From: Verrucomicrobia bacterium SCGC AAA164-M04
Lineage (GTDB): Bacteria > Verrucomicrobiota > Verrucomicrobiae > Verrucomicrobiales > Akkermansiaceae
Direction: 5' to 3'
NCBI GenBank assembly: GCA_000383735.1
Contig: KB912133.1
Coordinates: forward strand, 1-24,009
Length of the DNA: 24,009 nucleotides
Shown: piece by piece, positions 15,879-23,816 of the stretch
How positions within the stretch are numbered: the first letter of the stretch is position 1
Layout of the letters: each line of letters starts with the position of its first letter
The notes under the pieces: generated by a model
Databases searched by the model: none
The model's input: the letters and a program-made list of their open reading frames with translations, nothing else
What the model was told of the DNA's origin: nothing
Program-made: the position numbers and the translations under genes

Positions 15879-16068
15879 GTTGGGGTGGACGAGGCTTGCG
15901 AGGAACTCGTAATCGCATCATTTAGGCTTCGACAGTGTTAATAGCTCAGTAGTCTGGTAGTGAGGGGACTCTTTCTTAGGTTGGGGGCTTCCCCGGCGGC
16001 TTTGGCAAATTTTTCTTGAATGTAATTTCCTCCATTGCAACAGCTTTAGAATATCTTATTTTCCCAAT

Positions 16069-16876
16069 ATGAAACACGAACTAGTGGTTTTAATACTTAG
16101 CGTTGGAGTGACTTTTTCTGCGCCTGAGTTGCGCCGAATCAATGATATTGATTATGTTGGCGATGCAAATCCGAGACAGACTTTGGATCTTTACATTCCC
16201 GAAGCTAAAACTGAATCGCCCTACCCCGTGGTCTTATGGATTCATGGGGGTGCCTGGAGGAAGGGCAGTAAAGATCGTCCAGGGAGGGCGCTAAAGGCTG
16301 CTGGTTTAAATTGCGCTATTGTTTCAATTAACTATCGCCTCACATCAGAAAAGAGCTGGCCTGCGCAGATTTATGATTGCAAAGCAGCCTTACGATGGGT
16401 GAAGGCTAATGCCAAAAAATATCACCTTGATGCAGAGCGGATTGTGGTCTGGGGAGCATCCGCGGGCGGACACTTAGTCACGTTTATGGGGACGACGCAG
16501 AATCACCCAGAACTCGATGGGGAATTGGGGGCTCATATCGATCAGTCAACCTCGGTAAAAGGGGTCATCAATTTCTTTGGCCCCACTGATTTTTTAGTGA
16601 TGAATCAGCAGGGAAGCTCCATGGATCATAATGCAGCGAGCTCACCGGAAGGGCAGCTTCTGGGGGGCGAGGTTTCTACTTTGAAAGCTAGAGCTAAAAT
16701 TGCATCACCCTTTCACCAGGTGTCTAGTGATGATGCTCCCATTCTAACTGTCCATGGTACACAAGATCCACTGGTGCCCTACCTTCAGGGCAAGGCGCTA
16801 GACAAAAAATTAGATACCCTCACAGTTCCTTCTGTCCTTCTGACTGTGTTGGATGGTGGGCATGGTAGAGGTTTTG
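16069..16876 (+). CDS. Secreted alpha/beta-hydrolase (BD-FAE-like esterase), C-terminus replaced at a chimeric junction
   Basis: A 269-residue esterase part of a 989-codon open frame that continues to 19038. An N-terminal hydrophobic stretch (about 4-18) looks like a signal peptide, so a periplasmic or secreted carboxylesterase is likely. The oxyanion motif HGGAW is at 59-63, the nucleophile Ser131 in GASAGGH, the acid Asp233 in HGTQDPLVP and the base His265 in GGHGRGF. The fold ends normally with about 35 more residues; here it switches to DnaE2 sequence after Phe269. The missing end is present on the minus strand at 23817-24009. As drawn the protein is a fusion that is probably not real. 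No Shine-Dalgarno site precedes the ATG. Confidence 0.82.
16782..16876 (+). repeat. 95-bp inverted repeat, inner copy
   Basis: Identical, base for base, to the reverse complement of the last 95 bases of the window (23915-24009). The match begins where the window ends and stops exactly where the esterase changes into DnaE2. It lies inside the esterase coding sequence. Confidence 0.97.
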
Positions 16877-16877
16877 C
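16876..16877. other. Probable chimeric or inversion junction
   Basis: To the left is esterase sequence, GGHGRGF. To the right is DnaE2 sequence, ARSQGILCQGRGSAANS, which in whole DnaE2 proteins sits deep inside the protein. Homology to the inverted esterase copy stops at base 16876. Base composition changes here too: hand counts give G 19, C 12 in 10621-10680 but G 6, C 29 in 17341-17400, both within plus-strand genes. Inverting 16877-23914 would rejoin the esterase and make the skew uniform. Confidence 0.85.
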
Positions 16878-19038
16878 CCGATCTCAAGGTATCCTCTGCC
16901 AAGGCCGGGGCTCGGCAGCTAACTCGCTAGTCTGTTACGCAATTGGCGTAACAAGTGTCGATCCAGTCGAAAGCGGCCTTCTTTTCGAGCGCTTTCTCTC
17001 CGAAAACCGCCAATCCTGGCCCGATATCGATATCGATTTCCCCTCCGGCGAGCGAAGAGAATCTGTCATTCAATACGTTTATCAAAAATACGCTCCACGC
17101 GGAGCTGCGATGACAGCCAACGTCATTACCTACAAACCGCGCTCAGCCTTCCGGGAAATGTCTAAAATCTTGGGCTTCCCAGAATCGATTGCGAACCGTT
17201 TCACCGATCTCTGTGCCTCACCCAAGGTTCACGACGCCTCCCGCGACCCCGTAAGCGATGAGGTCTCGATGAGTAACTACTACCCCGGCGACAAAGTCAT
17301 GGAACTCGCTGGAACGATCGAAAAATCCGGAATTCCCTCTTCCCACCCACGCTTCAAACCTCTTTTACAACTCTACCACGACGTCCTCCACTGCCCCCGG
17401 CACCTTGGTCAGCATTCAGGAGGAATGGTTTTTTGCGACGACGGACTCGACCACGTCGTCCCGCTTCAGCCCGCCACGATGGAGAATCGAACGATCATGC
17501 AATGGGACAAAGATGATTGCGAAGATCTCGGTATTGTTAAAGTCGACCTCCTAGGGCTCGGGATGCTGGCCGCGATGGAAGATGCTCTGAGAATTTGCGA
17601 GCGACGTGGCCGCCCGGTCAATCTTGCCAAAATCCCGAAAGACGATCCCGCCACTTACGATCTCCTCTGCCGAGCCGACACCGTGGGGACCTTCCAAGTT
17701 GAGTCCCGCGCACAAATGGCCACTCTCCCAATCATGCAGCCTCGCAAATTTTACGATCTTGCGGTTGAGGTCGCAATCATCCGCCCTGGTCCCATTGTGG
17801 GAGACCTTGTGCACCCTTACTTGAACCGCCGAACTGGTCGTGAGGACATCGAATACATTCACCCCGACTTCGAACCCATTCTGAAACGGACTCTAGGGGT
17901 CCCTCTTTTTCAGGAACAAGTCCTTCGCATGGCGATGGTGATCGCTGGCTTCTCAGGTATGGAAGCTGATTTTCTGCGTAAAGCGATGTCCTTCAAACGA
18001 TCCGACGAGCGCATGAATGCCATCATAAACAAACTAAAAACCCGCATGAACGAACGGCAAGTTGCACCCGAGGTTCAGCAACGAGTCATCGAATCGATTG
18101 GCTCCTTTGCGCTTTACGGCTTTCCCGAATCCCACGCTATTTCCTTCGCCCTTATCGCTTACGCTTCCTGCTGGCTCAAGGTCCACCGCCCAGCTGAATT
18201 TTACTGCGGGCTGATCAACAATCAGCCGATGGGATTTTACTCGGTCAACACCCTCCTACAGGACGCGAAACGACACGGCATACGGACAAAGCCTATCTCA
18301 GTGAAGCATTCTATGATCTCGACCGAAGTGATTGACGATAAAACCCTCCGCCTCGGCCTCCACCGACTGAAAGGATTACGTCAAAAGACGATGGAGCGCC
18401 TGATTGAAGAACGTTCCTTCTCCGCTTTCGCCTCGCTCGATGACTTCCTTCGGAGAGTTCGTCCAAATATCAAAGAACGCCGCCTTCTCGCAGCCGCCGG
18501 CGCTTTAAACGACCTTCCGGAAATCGAGCATCGTCGAGATGCTCTCTGGCAAGCCGAGCAACTACCACTCGATGACCTTTTTGCAAACTCGTCAGCTCAA
18601 GAACAAGTTTTAGAAATGATGTCAGCTACCGAACGACTTCAAGCAGACCTCTCTCTAGTGGGAGCGACGACAGGACCCCACCCAATGAGGCTTTGGCGAA
18701 AACAACAAAATATCGAAATGGCCACCTCAGCGAGCCTCTTTAAAATACCCCATGGAAAACGACTCATCATCGCAGGCTTGGTTATCTGCCGGCAACGCCC
18801 AGGCACAGCGAAGGGGCATTGCTTCATCTCGCTTGAAGACGAATTTGGAATCGCAAACCTTTTCATCCCTCGAAAAACTTTCCACCAATTTAAACTCATC
18901 ATTACCAGCGAATCATTCCTACTCGCCCGAGGCCGTCTACAAATCACCGAAGGGCAGCAGCCAACGGTCTATGTCACATCCCTAAAACCCTTAAACATGT
19001 CCGAAGAATTCGCGACAGTTTCACACGACTTTCACTAG
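16877..19038 (+). CDS. dnaE2: Error-prone DNA polymerase III alpha subunit DnaE2, C-terminal two thirds
   Basis: DnaE2 is a DNA polymerase of the C family used in damage-induced translesion synthesis, usually with ImuA/ImuB. About 720 residues are present, against roughly 1050-1100 for the whole protein; the PHP domain and the start of the palm are missing. The family segment GRGSAANS is followed by PDIDIDF with catalytic Asp319 and Asp321 (numbered in the 989-codon frame) and, later, KVDLLGLG with the third catalytic Asp493. The fingers, ESHAISFALIAYAS and helix-hairpin-helix regions follow. An OB-fold lies near 900-975, and the protein ends in SHDFH, as DnaE2 proteins usually do. The N-terminal part should exist elsewhere in the genome. 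No imuA/imuB is in the window. Confidence 0.9.
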
Positions 19039-19191
19039 CGAAACCTTTCGAAAAATTAACCCAATCACCGAACCACACCACCCCATCACCTTAAGTGAGC
19101 TCCTAAAAACTAAGATTCTCTCGATTTAAAAAAATCATCAGATCGAATTCATTCATTTGACGCCCTCCCAAATGTCGGCCAGCCTTCCCTC

Positions 19192-19284
19192 GGAGAGTGC
19201 TGCGTGCCTGGTGGTCGCCGCGGTTTTCAAAACCGTTGAAGGGCAATCTGTCCTTGGTGGGTTCAATTCCTTCCCTCTCCGCCA
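19192..19284 (+). tRNA. selC: tRNA-Sec(TCA), imperfect T arm and acceptor
   Basis: A 93-base tRNA-like gene with the anticodon loop TTTCAAA (19225-19231), giving TCA, the anticodon that decodes UGA as selenocysteine. A long variable arm closes with AAGGG/TCCTT, and GTGGGTTCAATT resembles the Sec T arm. The discriminator G and CCA are encoded. The acceptor GGAGAG pairs with CTCTCC. The expected 8+5 acceptor/T stack is not perfect: T7 has no partner and the T stem contains a T-T mismatch and a G-T pair, so I can form about 11 of 13 pairs. One base seems to be lost on the 3' side. It may be functional or starting to decay. No selA, selB or selD is in the window. Confidence 0.8.
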
Positions 19285-19368
19285 CCTTTTCTTATAAAAA
19301 AGAAGCTATTTTAGGCGGCGTTCCCTCTCGACCTTCAACGAGACAGGAGCTACCCTTCGCCATCGAGG

Positions 19369-20484
19369 ATGTTTTTAAAAAGTGACCGCTACATCACCCG
19401 ACAGGTATCTGTTACAGCATTTTATGCGGTTCTCATTTTAAGTGTCGTTCTAGTCCTCGGAAATATCTTCAAAGAGATCAACGAGCTCCTCGTTGATCGA
19501 CGTGCTCCTATTTCCTTTCTTGGAATCTTTATTCTAAAGTTGTTACCAGTATCCTTAGTATTCACGATCCCATGGGGGTTTTTGGCAGCAGTGTTACTCG
19601 TTTTTGGAAGACTTTCCTCAGATCAAGAAATCAATTCTCTTCGCACCGCAGGTATGGGGCTTTATCGCATTGCTTCCCCAATCCTCTTTATGGGTTTGCT
19701 TCTTTCCCTTCTATGCCTCTGGCTCAACGCAACCGTTTCTCCACGATCCAAAGGCGAACTCAAGGTAATGCTTTATGAGACCTTTAAAGAGGACCCACTT
19801 CGTTTACTTGACCCAGGAGTCGTGCAATCTCGGTTGAAAGGGCAACGGATTTATATCGAATCACGGAATTCGGACGACAGCTTTCAGGGATTCCACGCCT
19901 ATGAATTGGGAGCAGATGAAACCAGCGAGTGGCCAGTTGGTTACCTCTATGCACGCGACGTTGCCTCAATCACTCCCGACAAAGAGGTCGAAAAGCTTGA
20001 ATTACGGCTTAGTGGGGTTTGGTTGGAAAAATATGATGAGGATCAAGCTATCCAGCAAGGTTCCGCCGGAGAAATCGAGCCTTGGATCCTACCCCTAGCA
20101 GCTGGAAAAACTCGTCGAGTAAAAGCGAATCGACTCGATAATGAGCAAATCCGCGAACTTCTAGCTAACCCACCCGCCAACTTAACCGACGAGAAACTAG
20201 ACGAGTTTGATGCCGAACGAGTTCGCCGAATCTCCTTTTCCTTTGCTCCCCTCGCTCTTGCCTTCGTCGGAATTCCTCTCGGGCTTTCAGCACGAAGGAA
20301 GGAAACTTCATCAGGGTCAGGTATGAGTCTTGGAGTAGCAGTAGCCTACTTCATTTTCTTTATCATTGCTGATGAAACTCAGGGCTCAAACCTCATCCTC
20401 ACCAAAGTTTTAATGTGGATTCCTAACCTTGCTTGCCTCGCTTTAGGGACTTTCCTCTTTCGCCGTGCCACTAAACGCGCATAG
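19369..20484 (+). CDS. LptF/LptG (YjgP/YjgQ) family LPS export permease
   Basis: A 371-aa inner-membrane protein with the family topology: three N-terminal helices (about 12-120), a periplasmic beta-jellyroll domain (about 125-285) and three C-terminal helices (about 290-366). Typical segments are LILSVVLVLGNIFKEI near the start, SPRSKGELK after helix three, and FAPLALAFVGIPLGLSARR before the last helices. With LptB it would form the ABC transporter that extracts lipopolysaccharide from the inner membrane and passes it to LptC/LptA. Which of LptF or LptG this is cannot be decided, and the partner is not adjacent. The ATG directly follows GAGG, too close to be a ribosome site; AGGAG lies about 20 bases upstream. 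Confidence 0.88.
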   Translation: MFLKSDRYITRQVSVTAFYAVLILSVVLVLGNIFKEINELLVDRRAPISFLGIFILKLLPVSLVFTIPWGFLAAVLLVFGRLSSDQEINSLRTAGMGLYRIASPILFMGLLLSLLCLWLNATVSPRSKGELKVMLYETFKEDPLRLLDPGVVQSRLKGQRIYIESRNSDDSFQGFHAYELGADETSEWPVGYLYARDVASITPDKEVEKLELRLSGVWLEKYDEDQAIQQGSAGEIEPWILPLAAGKTRRVKANRLDNEQIRELLANPPANLTDEKLDEFDAERVRRISFSFAPLALAFVGIPLGLSARRKETSSGSGMSLGVAVAYFIFFIIADETQGSNLILTKVLMWIPNLACLALGTFLFRRATKRA

Positions 20485-20493
20485 ATTACGGAT

Positions 20494-21123
20494 ATGGATA
20501 AGGTGATGCGACAAGTCAGACTCGCCTATCGCGCTTTTGGAAAATGGGCTGCCAGCAATCAGCTCCGCCTTTTCCCATTCCGAGACAACTTTTCAGACTA
20601 CACCTCGTTAGACGGTAAAGCGGATCTCCGGGCTGCGATCAACATCGCCCTTCTGGCGATTCCCCAAGGCATGGCTTATGCTGCAATTGCCGAACTTCCG
20701 ATTCTTTATGGAATCGTATGCTCCGCAATTGCAGCTATTGTTGCTCCCCTATTTGCAAGTTCCAAGCATACCATTCTGGGCCCCACTAATGCGACCTCCC
20801 TCATGGTCTTTAGCTTCTTCGCAGCCGGCACTTATTCCACCGCCGAGAAGTTGAATCTCATGCCTCTCCTTGTTCTCATGGTCGGTATCATTTGCTTGAT
20901 CGGCGCAATCCTAAAAGCTGCCGAGTTAATTCAATACGTTAGCCAAAGTGTCCTAGTGGGTTATATCACCGGTGCTGCCATCTTGATTATCATCAACCAG
21001 TGCAAGCATCTTTTCGGGGTAAGCGAAGTCGTGATTCCTGCCAGCAACTTCTTTGGTATGCTGAGCGAACTGATAGCGACAAAAAAAAGCCTACCTCTGG
21101 CAACCCGCCGTCCTTGGATTTAG
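20494..21123 (+). CDS. SulP-family anion transporter, N-terminal part (frameshifted gene)
   Basis: The first 209 codons carry the SulP signature region IPQGMAYAAIAELPILYG, then LGPTNATSLMVFSFFAAG and several membrane helices. After IAT the frame reads KKSLPLATRRPWI and stops at TAG 21121-21123. These last 13 residues are not family-like. The frame that continues SulP starts within the run of eight A at 21081-21088: with seven A the sequence would read on as KKAYLWQPAVLGF. So this and the following frame are one transporter gene interrupted by a one-base insertion. It begins nine bases after the LptF/LptG gene and is probably co-transcribed with it. SulP proteins carry sulfate, bicarbonate or other anions; the substrate is unknown. 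Confidence 0.88.
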   Translation: MDKVMRQVRLAYRAFGKWAASNQLRLFPFRDNFSDYTSLDGKADLRAAINIALLAIPQGMAYAAIAELPILYGIVCSAIAAIVAPLFASSKHTILGPTNATSLMVFSFFAAGTYSTAEKLNLMPLLVLMVGIICLIGAILKAAELIQYVSQSVLVGYITGAAILIIINQCKHLFGVSEVVIPASNFFGMLSELIATKKSLPLATRRPWI

Positions 21124-21145
21124 CACCCTCGCTTTTTATCTTGCG

Positions 21146-22369
21146 ATGAGCAGGTGGTTGAAAGCTTTGCCTAATTTTGCAATCTCACTCGCTCTTGCCT
21201 CAATTATTTCAACCTTAATTGGATCTCAGTCCCCCGTCTGGAATGCCGCCGTCCCAACATTCTCTAGCTTTTCCCTAAACGATTTGACCCTTCGTCTACC
21301 TGAACCGACAAGTGCAGGTTTATTTGCTGATATCTCAAACCTTCTCGGAGTAGCCGTTGCTATCGCTTTTTTAGCCACTCTTGAAAATACGGTGATGGCA
21401 AAATCGCTCGCATCTCGAACGGGAAGCCGAACCGAAATCAATCAAGACATGATGTCAGTCGGAATGAGCAACCTCGCCTGTGCATTCACAGCAGCAATGC
21501 CTTCCTCCGGCTCTCTCACACGCTCCGCGCTAAACTATGAGTCCGACGCACGTTCCGGCATTTCATCGATTCTTGCAGGATTCTTTTGCCTCATTGCGCT
21601 CTTCCTTTTCGCATTCCTCATCCCCAATCCAGTCGCATTTATCCCAAAAGCAGCTCTCGCCGGCTTAGTCATCGCAGTAGCCGCGTCATTGATCAAAAAG
21701 AAAAATATCCGAATCTGCCTTCGATCAACGCCCGAGGATGGTGGCGTTCTCATCCTAACTTTTCTGACTGCTCTAATTTTCCCCCTCTACGTAGCAATTT
21801 TCATCGGGGTCTCATTGTCGATTTTCTTGTTCCTTCGAAAGGTTTCCCGCCCCAATCTTGTCGAATATGAAATTTGTGATAACGGCGAACTCCGCGAGCT
21901 GGATCAAAAACAGAAACGCCCCAATCCTGCAATTTCGATCGTTCATGTTGAAGGCTCGCTTTTCTTTGGTGCCGCCGATCTTTTCCAAAGCCAGGTCCAG
22001 CGCCTCGTTGTTGACCCCAACATTAAGGTAATCATCCTGCGCCTAAAAAATGCCCGGCATCTTGACGCTACCAGCGTCATGTCCCTTCGTGAACTCATTC
22101 GCTTTGTTCGCTCCCACGATCGCCACCTCATTGTATCGGGAGCAACCCGGGACGTTTACAAAGTTTTGAAAAGCTCAGGAGTATTACAAACTCTTCAACG
22201 AGGATGCCGCCGCAAGGAAGGCGAAACCAACCTCTTCTTTAACGCACCCAGCAACCCTAACATCTCAACCCGGGATGCTTTAATCCGGGCCCAGGAACTT
22301 CTGGGAACCGAAAAGGCTGAGGTTAAAATCTACTTTAATCCCTCACACGAGAAAAAAGGCTCGTTCTAG
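21146..22369 (+). CDS. SulP-family anion transporter, C-terminal part with STAS domain (frameshifted gene)
   Basis: Second part of the same SulP gene. Coding similarity in this frame begins at 21089, directly after the A8 run; ATG 21146 is only the first internal Met and is unlikely to be a real start. It holds the remaining membrane helices, a KSLASRTG...INQDMMSVGMSNL segment typical of the family core, and a C-terminal cytoplasmic STAS domain (about 255-360 of this part) with VHVEGSLFFGAAD, VIILRL and HLDATSV. The two parts together give the normal SulP length of about 620 residues. The protein would not be made unless the frame is corrected. Confidence 0.88.
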   Translation: MSRWLKALPNFAISLALASIISTLIGSQSPVWNAAVPTFSSFSLNDLTLRLPEPTSAGLFADISNLLGVAVAIAFLATLENTVMAKSLASRTGSRTEINQDMMSVGMSNLACAFTAAMPSSGSLTRSALNYESDARSGISSILAGFFCLIALFLFAFLIPNPVAFIPKAALAGLVIAVAASLIKKKNIRICLRSTPEDGGVLILTFLTALIFPLYVAIFIGVSLSIFLFLRKVSRPNLVEYEICDNGELRELDQKQKRPNPAISIVHVEGSLFFGAADLFQSQVQRLVVDPNIKVIILRLKNARHLDATSVMSLRELIRFVRSHDRHLIVSGATRDVYKVLKSSGVLQTLQRGCRRKEGETNLFFNAPSNPNISTRDALIRAQELLGTEKAEVKIYFNPSHEKKGSF

Positions 22370-22376
22370 ACTTTTA

Positions 22377-22877
22377 ATGTCAATGCGATACAATCGTCGC
22401 GTGACAGAGAAATTTGAAGATCGTGCCAGAGAAGCTCTCGCCCAACCTAAGAATGTTGGTGAAATGAACGATGCCGATAGCGTCGGGACCGTTGGGTCTC
22501 CTGACTGCGGTGACATGCTTCGCATGTGGCTGAAATTCACCGAAAAGAATGGAAAAAAGGTAATTGATCGAGCGTCGTTTCAAGCATTCGGATGTCAGAC
22601 AGCCATTGCCGTCGCTTCTATGGCAACTGAACTTTTGAAAGGAAAAACACCCGAAGAGGCCCGCGATTTGAAGCCCAATGAACTTTCTGGAGACCTTGGC
22701 CCTCTTCCTCCAATGAAGATTCATTGTGGCCAATTAGTCGAGCAGGCCCTCAAAAGCGCACTTGATGGCAAAGACGCGCCACAAAAAAAGACGACTGAAA
22801 CTTTGGCTGGGAACCTTCACCCTGCCCCGTCGCAAAAAATAAAAATTATCCCTCTCGAAGATGGCGAGGGTAATTAA
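22377..22877 (+). CDS. NifU/IscU-type iron-sulfur cluster scaffold protein
   Basis: A 166-aa protein on which new Fe-S clusters are assembled from iron and cysteine-desulfurase sulfur. All scaffold residues are present: Cys44 and Asp46 in SPDCGD, Cys73 in FGCQTAIA, and His116-Cys117 in KIHCGQLVE. The C-terminal 40 residues are a polar tail, without the Nfu-like domain of full NifU. The N-terminus is extended relative to IscU; starts at 22377 or 22383 are equally plausible. No cysteine desulfurase or other isc/suf gene is adjacent. It overlaps the next gene by 17 bases. Confidence 0.88.
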   Translation: MSMRYNRRVTEKFEDRAREALAQPKNVGEMNDADSVGTVGSPDCGDMLRMWLKFTEKNGKKVIDRASFQAFGCQTAIAVASMATELLKGKTPEEARDLKPNELSGDLGPLPPMKIHCGQLVEQALKSALDGKDAPQKKTTETLAGNLHPAPSQKIKIIPLEDGEGN

Positions 22878-23802
22878 CATCCTCCTTTTTCTTGGCTTCT
22901 TTGGCAACTTGACAGGACAGACCTGGCTCAAGAAAGTTCATCCACCAGCTGGAGCAGGGAAGTATTCAATGACTCCTGAAGCTGGGCGGTTCGTTTACCA
23001 GACCGAAAGCTTCCGAATCGTGACTTTTAAGAAGCACGATCACACCCTAATGACTGAGTTCACAAGGTGCCTTGAATCAGTCCCGCTAGCGCTTCAAAAC
23101 ATCCCTCTGCCTCTTTACGCCCCATCGAAAAAGCAAAAAGGACAGCTTCTTATCGTAGGCCACGATGCAGATTATCTTGCTGCTGGCGGAGCAAAAAATA
23201 CAGCGGGCTATTACGATGGAGCTAAGAATCGGACCCTCATTAATTGGACTCATTTTAGAAATAACACCAACCAAACACGCCTTCTTCAGAAACCAGCGTT
23301 CGATCTCATTATTCATGAATTAACCCACCTCTCGATGCATAATCTAATGTGGAAATGCCAACCTTGGCTCAGCGAAGGAATCGCTGAGTACATGGCGGCT
23401 TCGCATGTTGGACGGGGAAGCTTTGACTTCAGTCACATGGATCAAGCGATTCGCAAAAGAATCGAAAAGCACACCAAACCCGGCTCTACCAGCAGCACTG
23501 TTATCGGCATACGCCCCCTGCTCACTCTCTCTTCGAAAGGATGGCTTAATCGGACAGCCAATATTGATGCGTGGGAGGCCTTAAAAGCTTACAACTGTGC
23601 CTTGTTATTATCGCACTATTACCTTCATGGTGGAACGGGAAGACTAAAAAAAACTCGCAAGCATTTCGAAGCCCTCCACACGATCCAGACAAACATTCAA
23701 GACAAGCCCCACCTCATCCTTGAAGACGATGCTAAAACAATCGAAATATCCATTGCCGAATATTGGAAAAAGCGAGGGCTACGAGTAAGCTTCGATAATT
23801 AA
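22861..23802 (+). CDS. Secreted HExxH zinc metalloprotease-like protein
   Basis: A 313-aa protein with an N-terminal signal peptide (about 1-20, ending near NLTGQ), so export is likely. The zinc-binding motif HELTH (152-156) is followed sixteen residues later by WLSEGIAEY, with Glu172 as the likely third ligand. This is the gluzincin arrangement seen in peptidase-MA-like and DUF1570-type proteins. The region before it (FRIVTF...) is probably the small N-terminal beta sheet of such proteins. No known substrate. The start overlaps the nifU-like gene in another frame; the gene ends 14 bases before the stop of the convergent esterase copy. Confidence 0.8.
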   Translation: MARVINILLFLGFFGNLTGQTWLKKVHPPAGAGKYSMTPEAGRFVYQTESFRIVTFKKHDHTLMTEFTRCLESVPLALQNIPLPLYAPSKKQKGQLLIVGHDADYLAAGGAKNTAGYYDGAKNRTLINWTHFRNNTNQTRLLQKPAFDLIIHELTHLSMHNLMWKCQPWLSEGIAEYMAASHVGRGSFDFSHMDQAIRKRIEKHTKPGSTSSTVIGIRPLLTLSSKGWLNRTANIDAWEALKAYNCALLLSHYYLHGGTGRLKKTRKHFEALHTIQTNIQDKPHLILEDDAKTIEISIAEYWKKRGLRVSFDN

Positions 23803-23816
23803 TATAGGCTTCAAAG

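Noticed and set aside
15938..16000. Second tRNA after tRNA-Thr, from a D-arm-like TAGCTCAGT...TGGTAG
   Set aside because: Only the D arm is tRNA-like. No anticodon stem, T arm or matching acceptor is found, and it lies beyond a strong terminator.
16069..19038. A new esterase-DNA polymerase fusion enzyme
   Set aside because: The inverted esterase end at 23817-24009, the exact repeat ending at the junction, the loss of the DnaE2 N-terminus and the skew flip all point to a chimeric join.
21081..21123. Programmed ribosomal frameshift in the SulP gene
   Set aside because: The needed shift is +1 (skipping one A), not the -1 shift typical of A-rich slippery sites, and SulP transporters are not known to need recoding. 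No stimulatory hairpin is evident.
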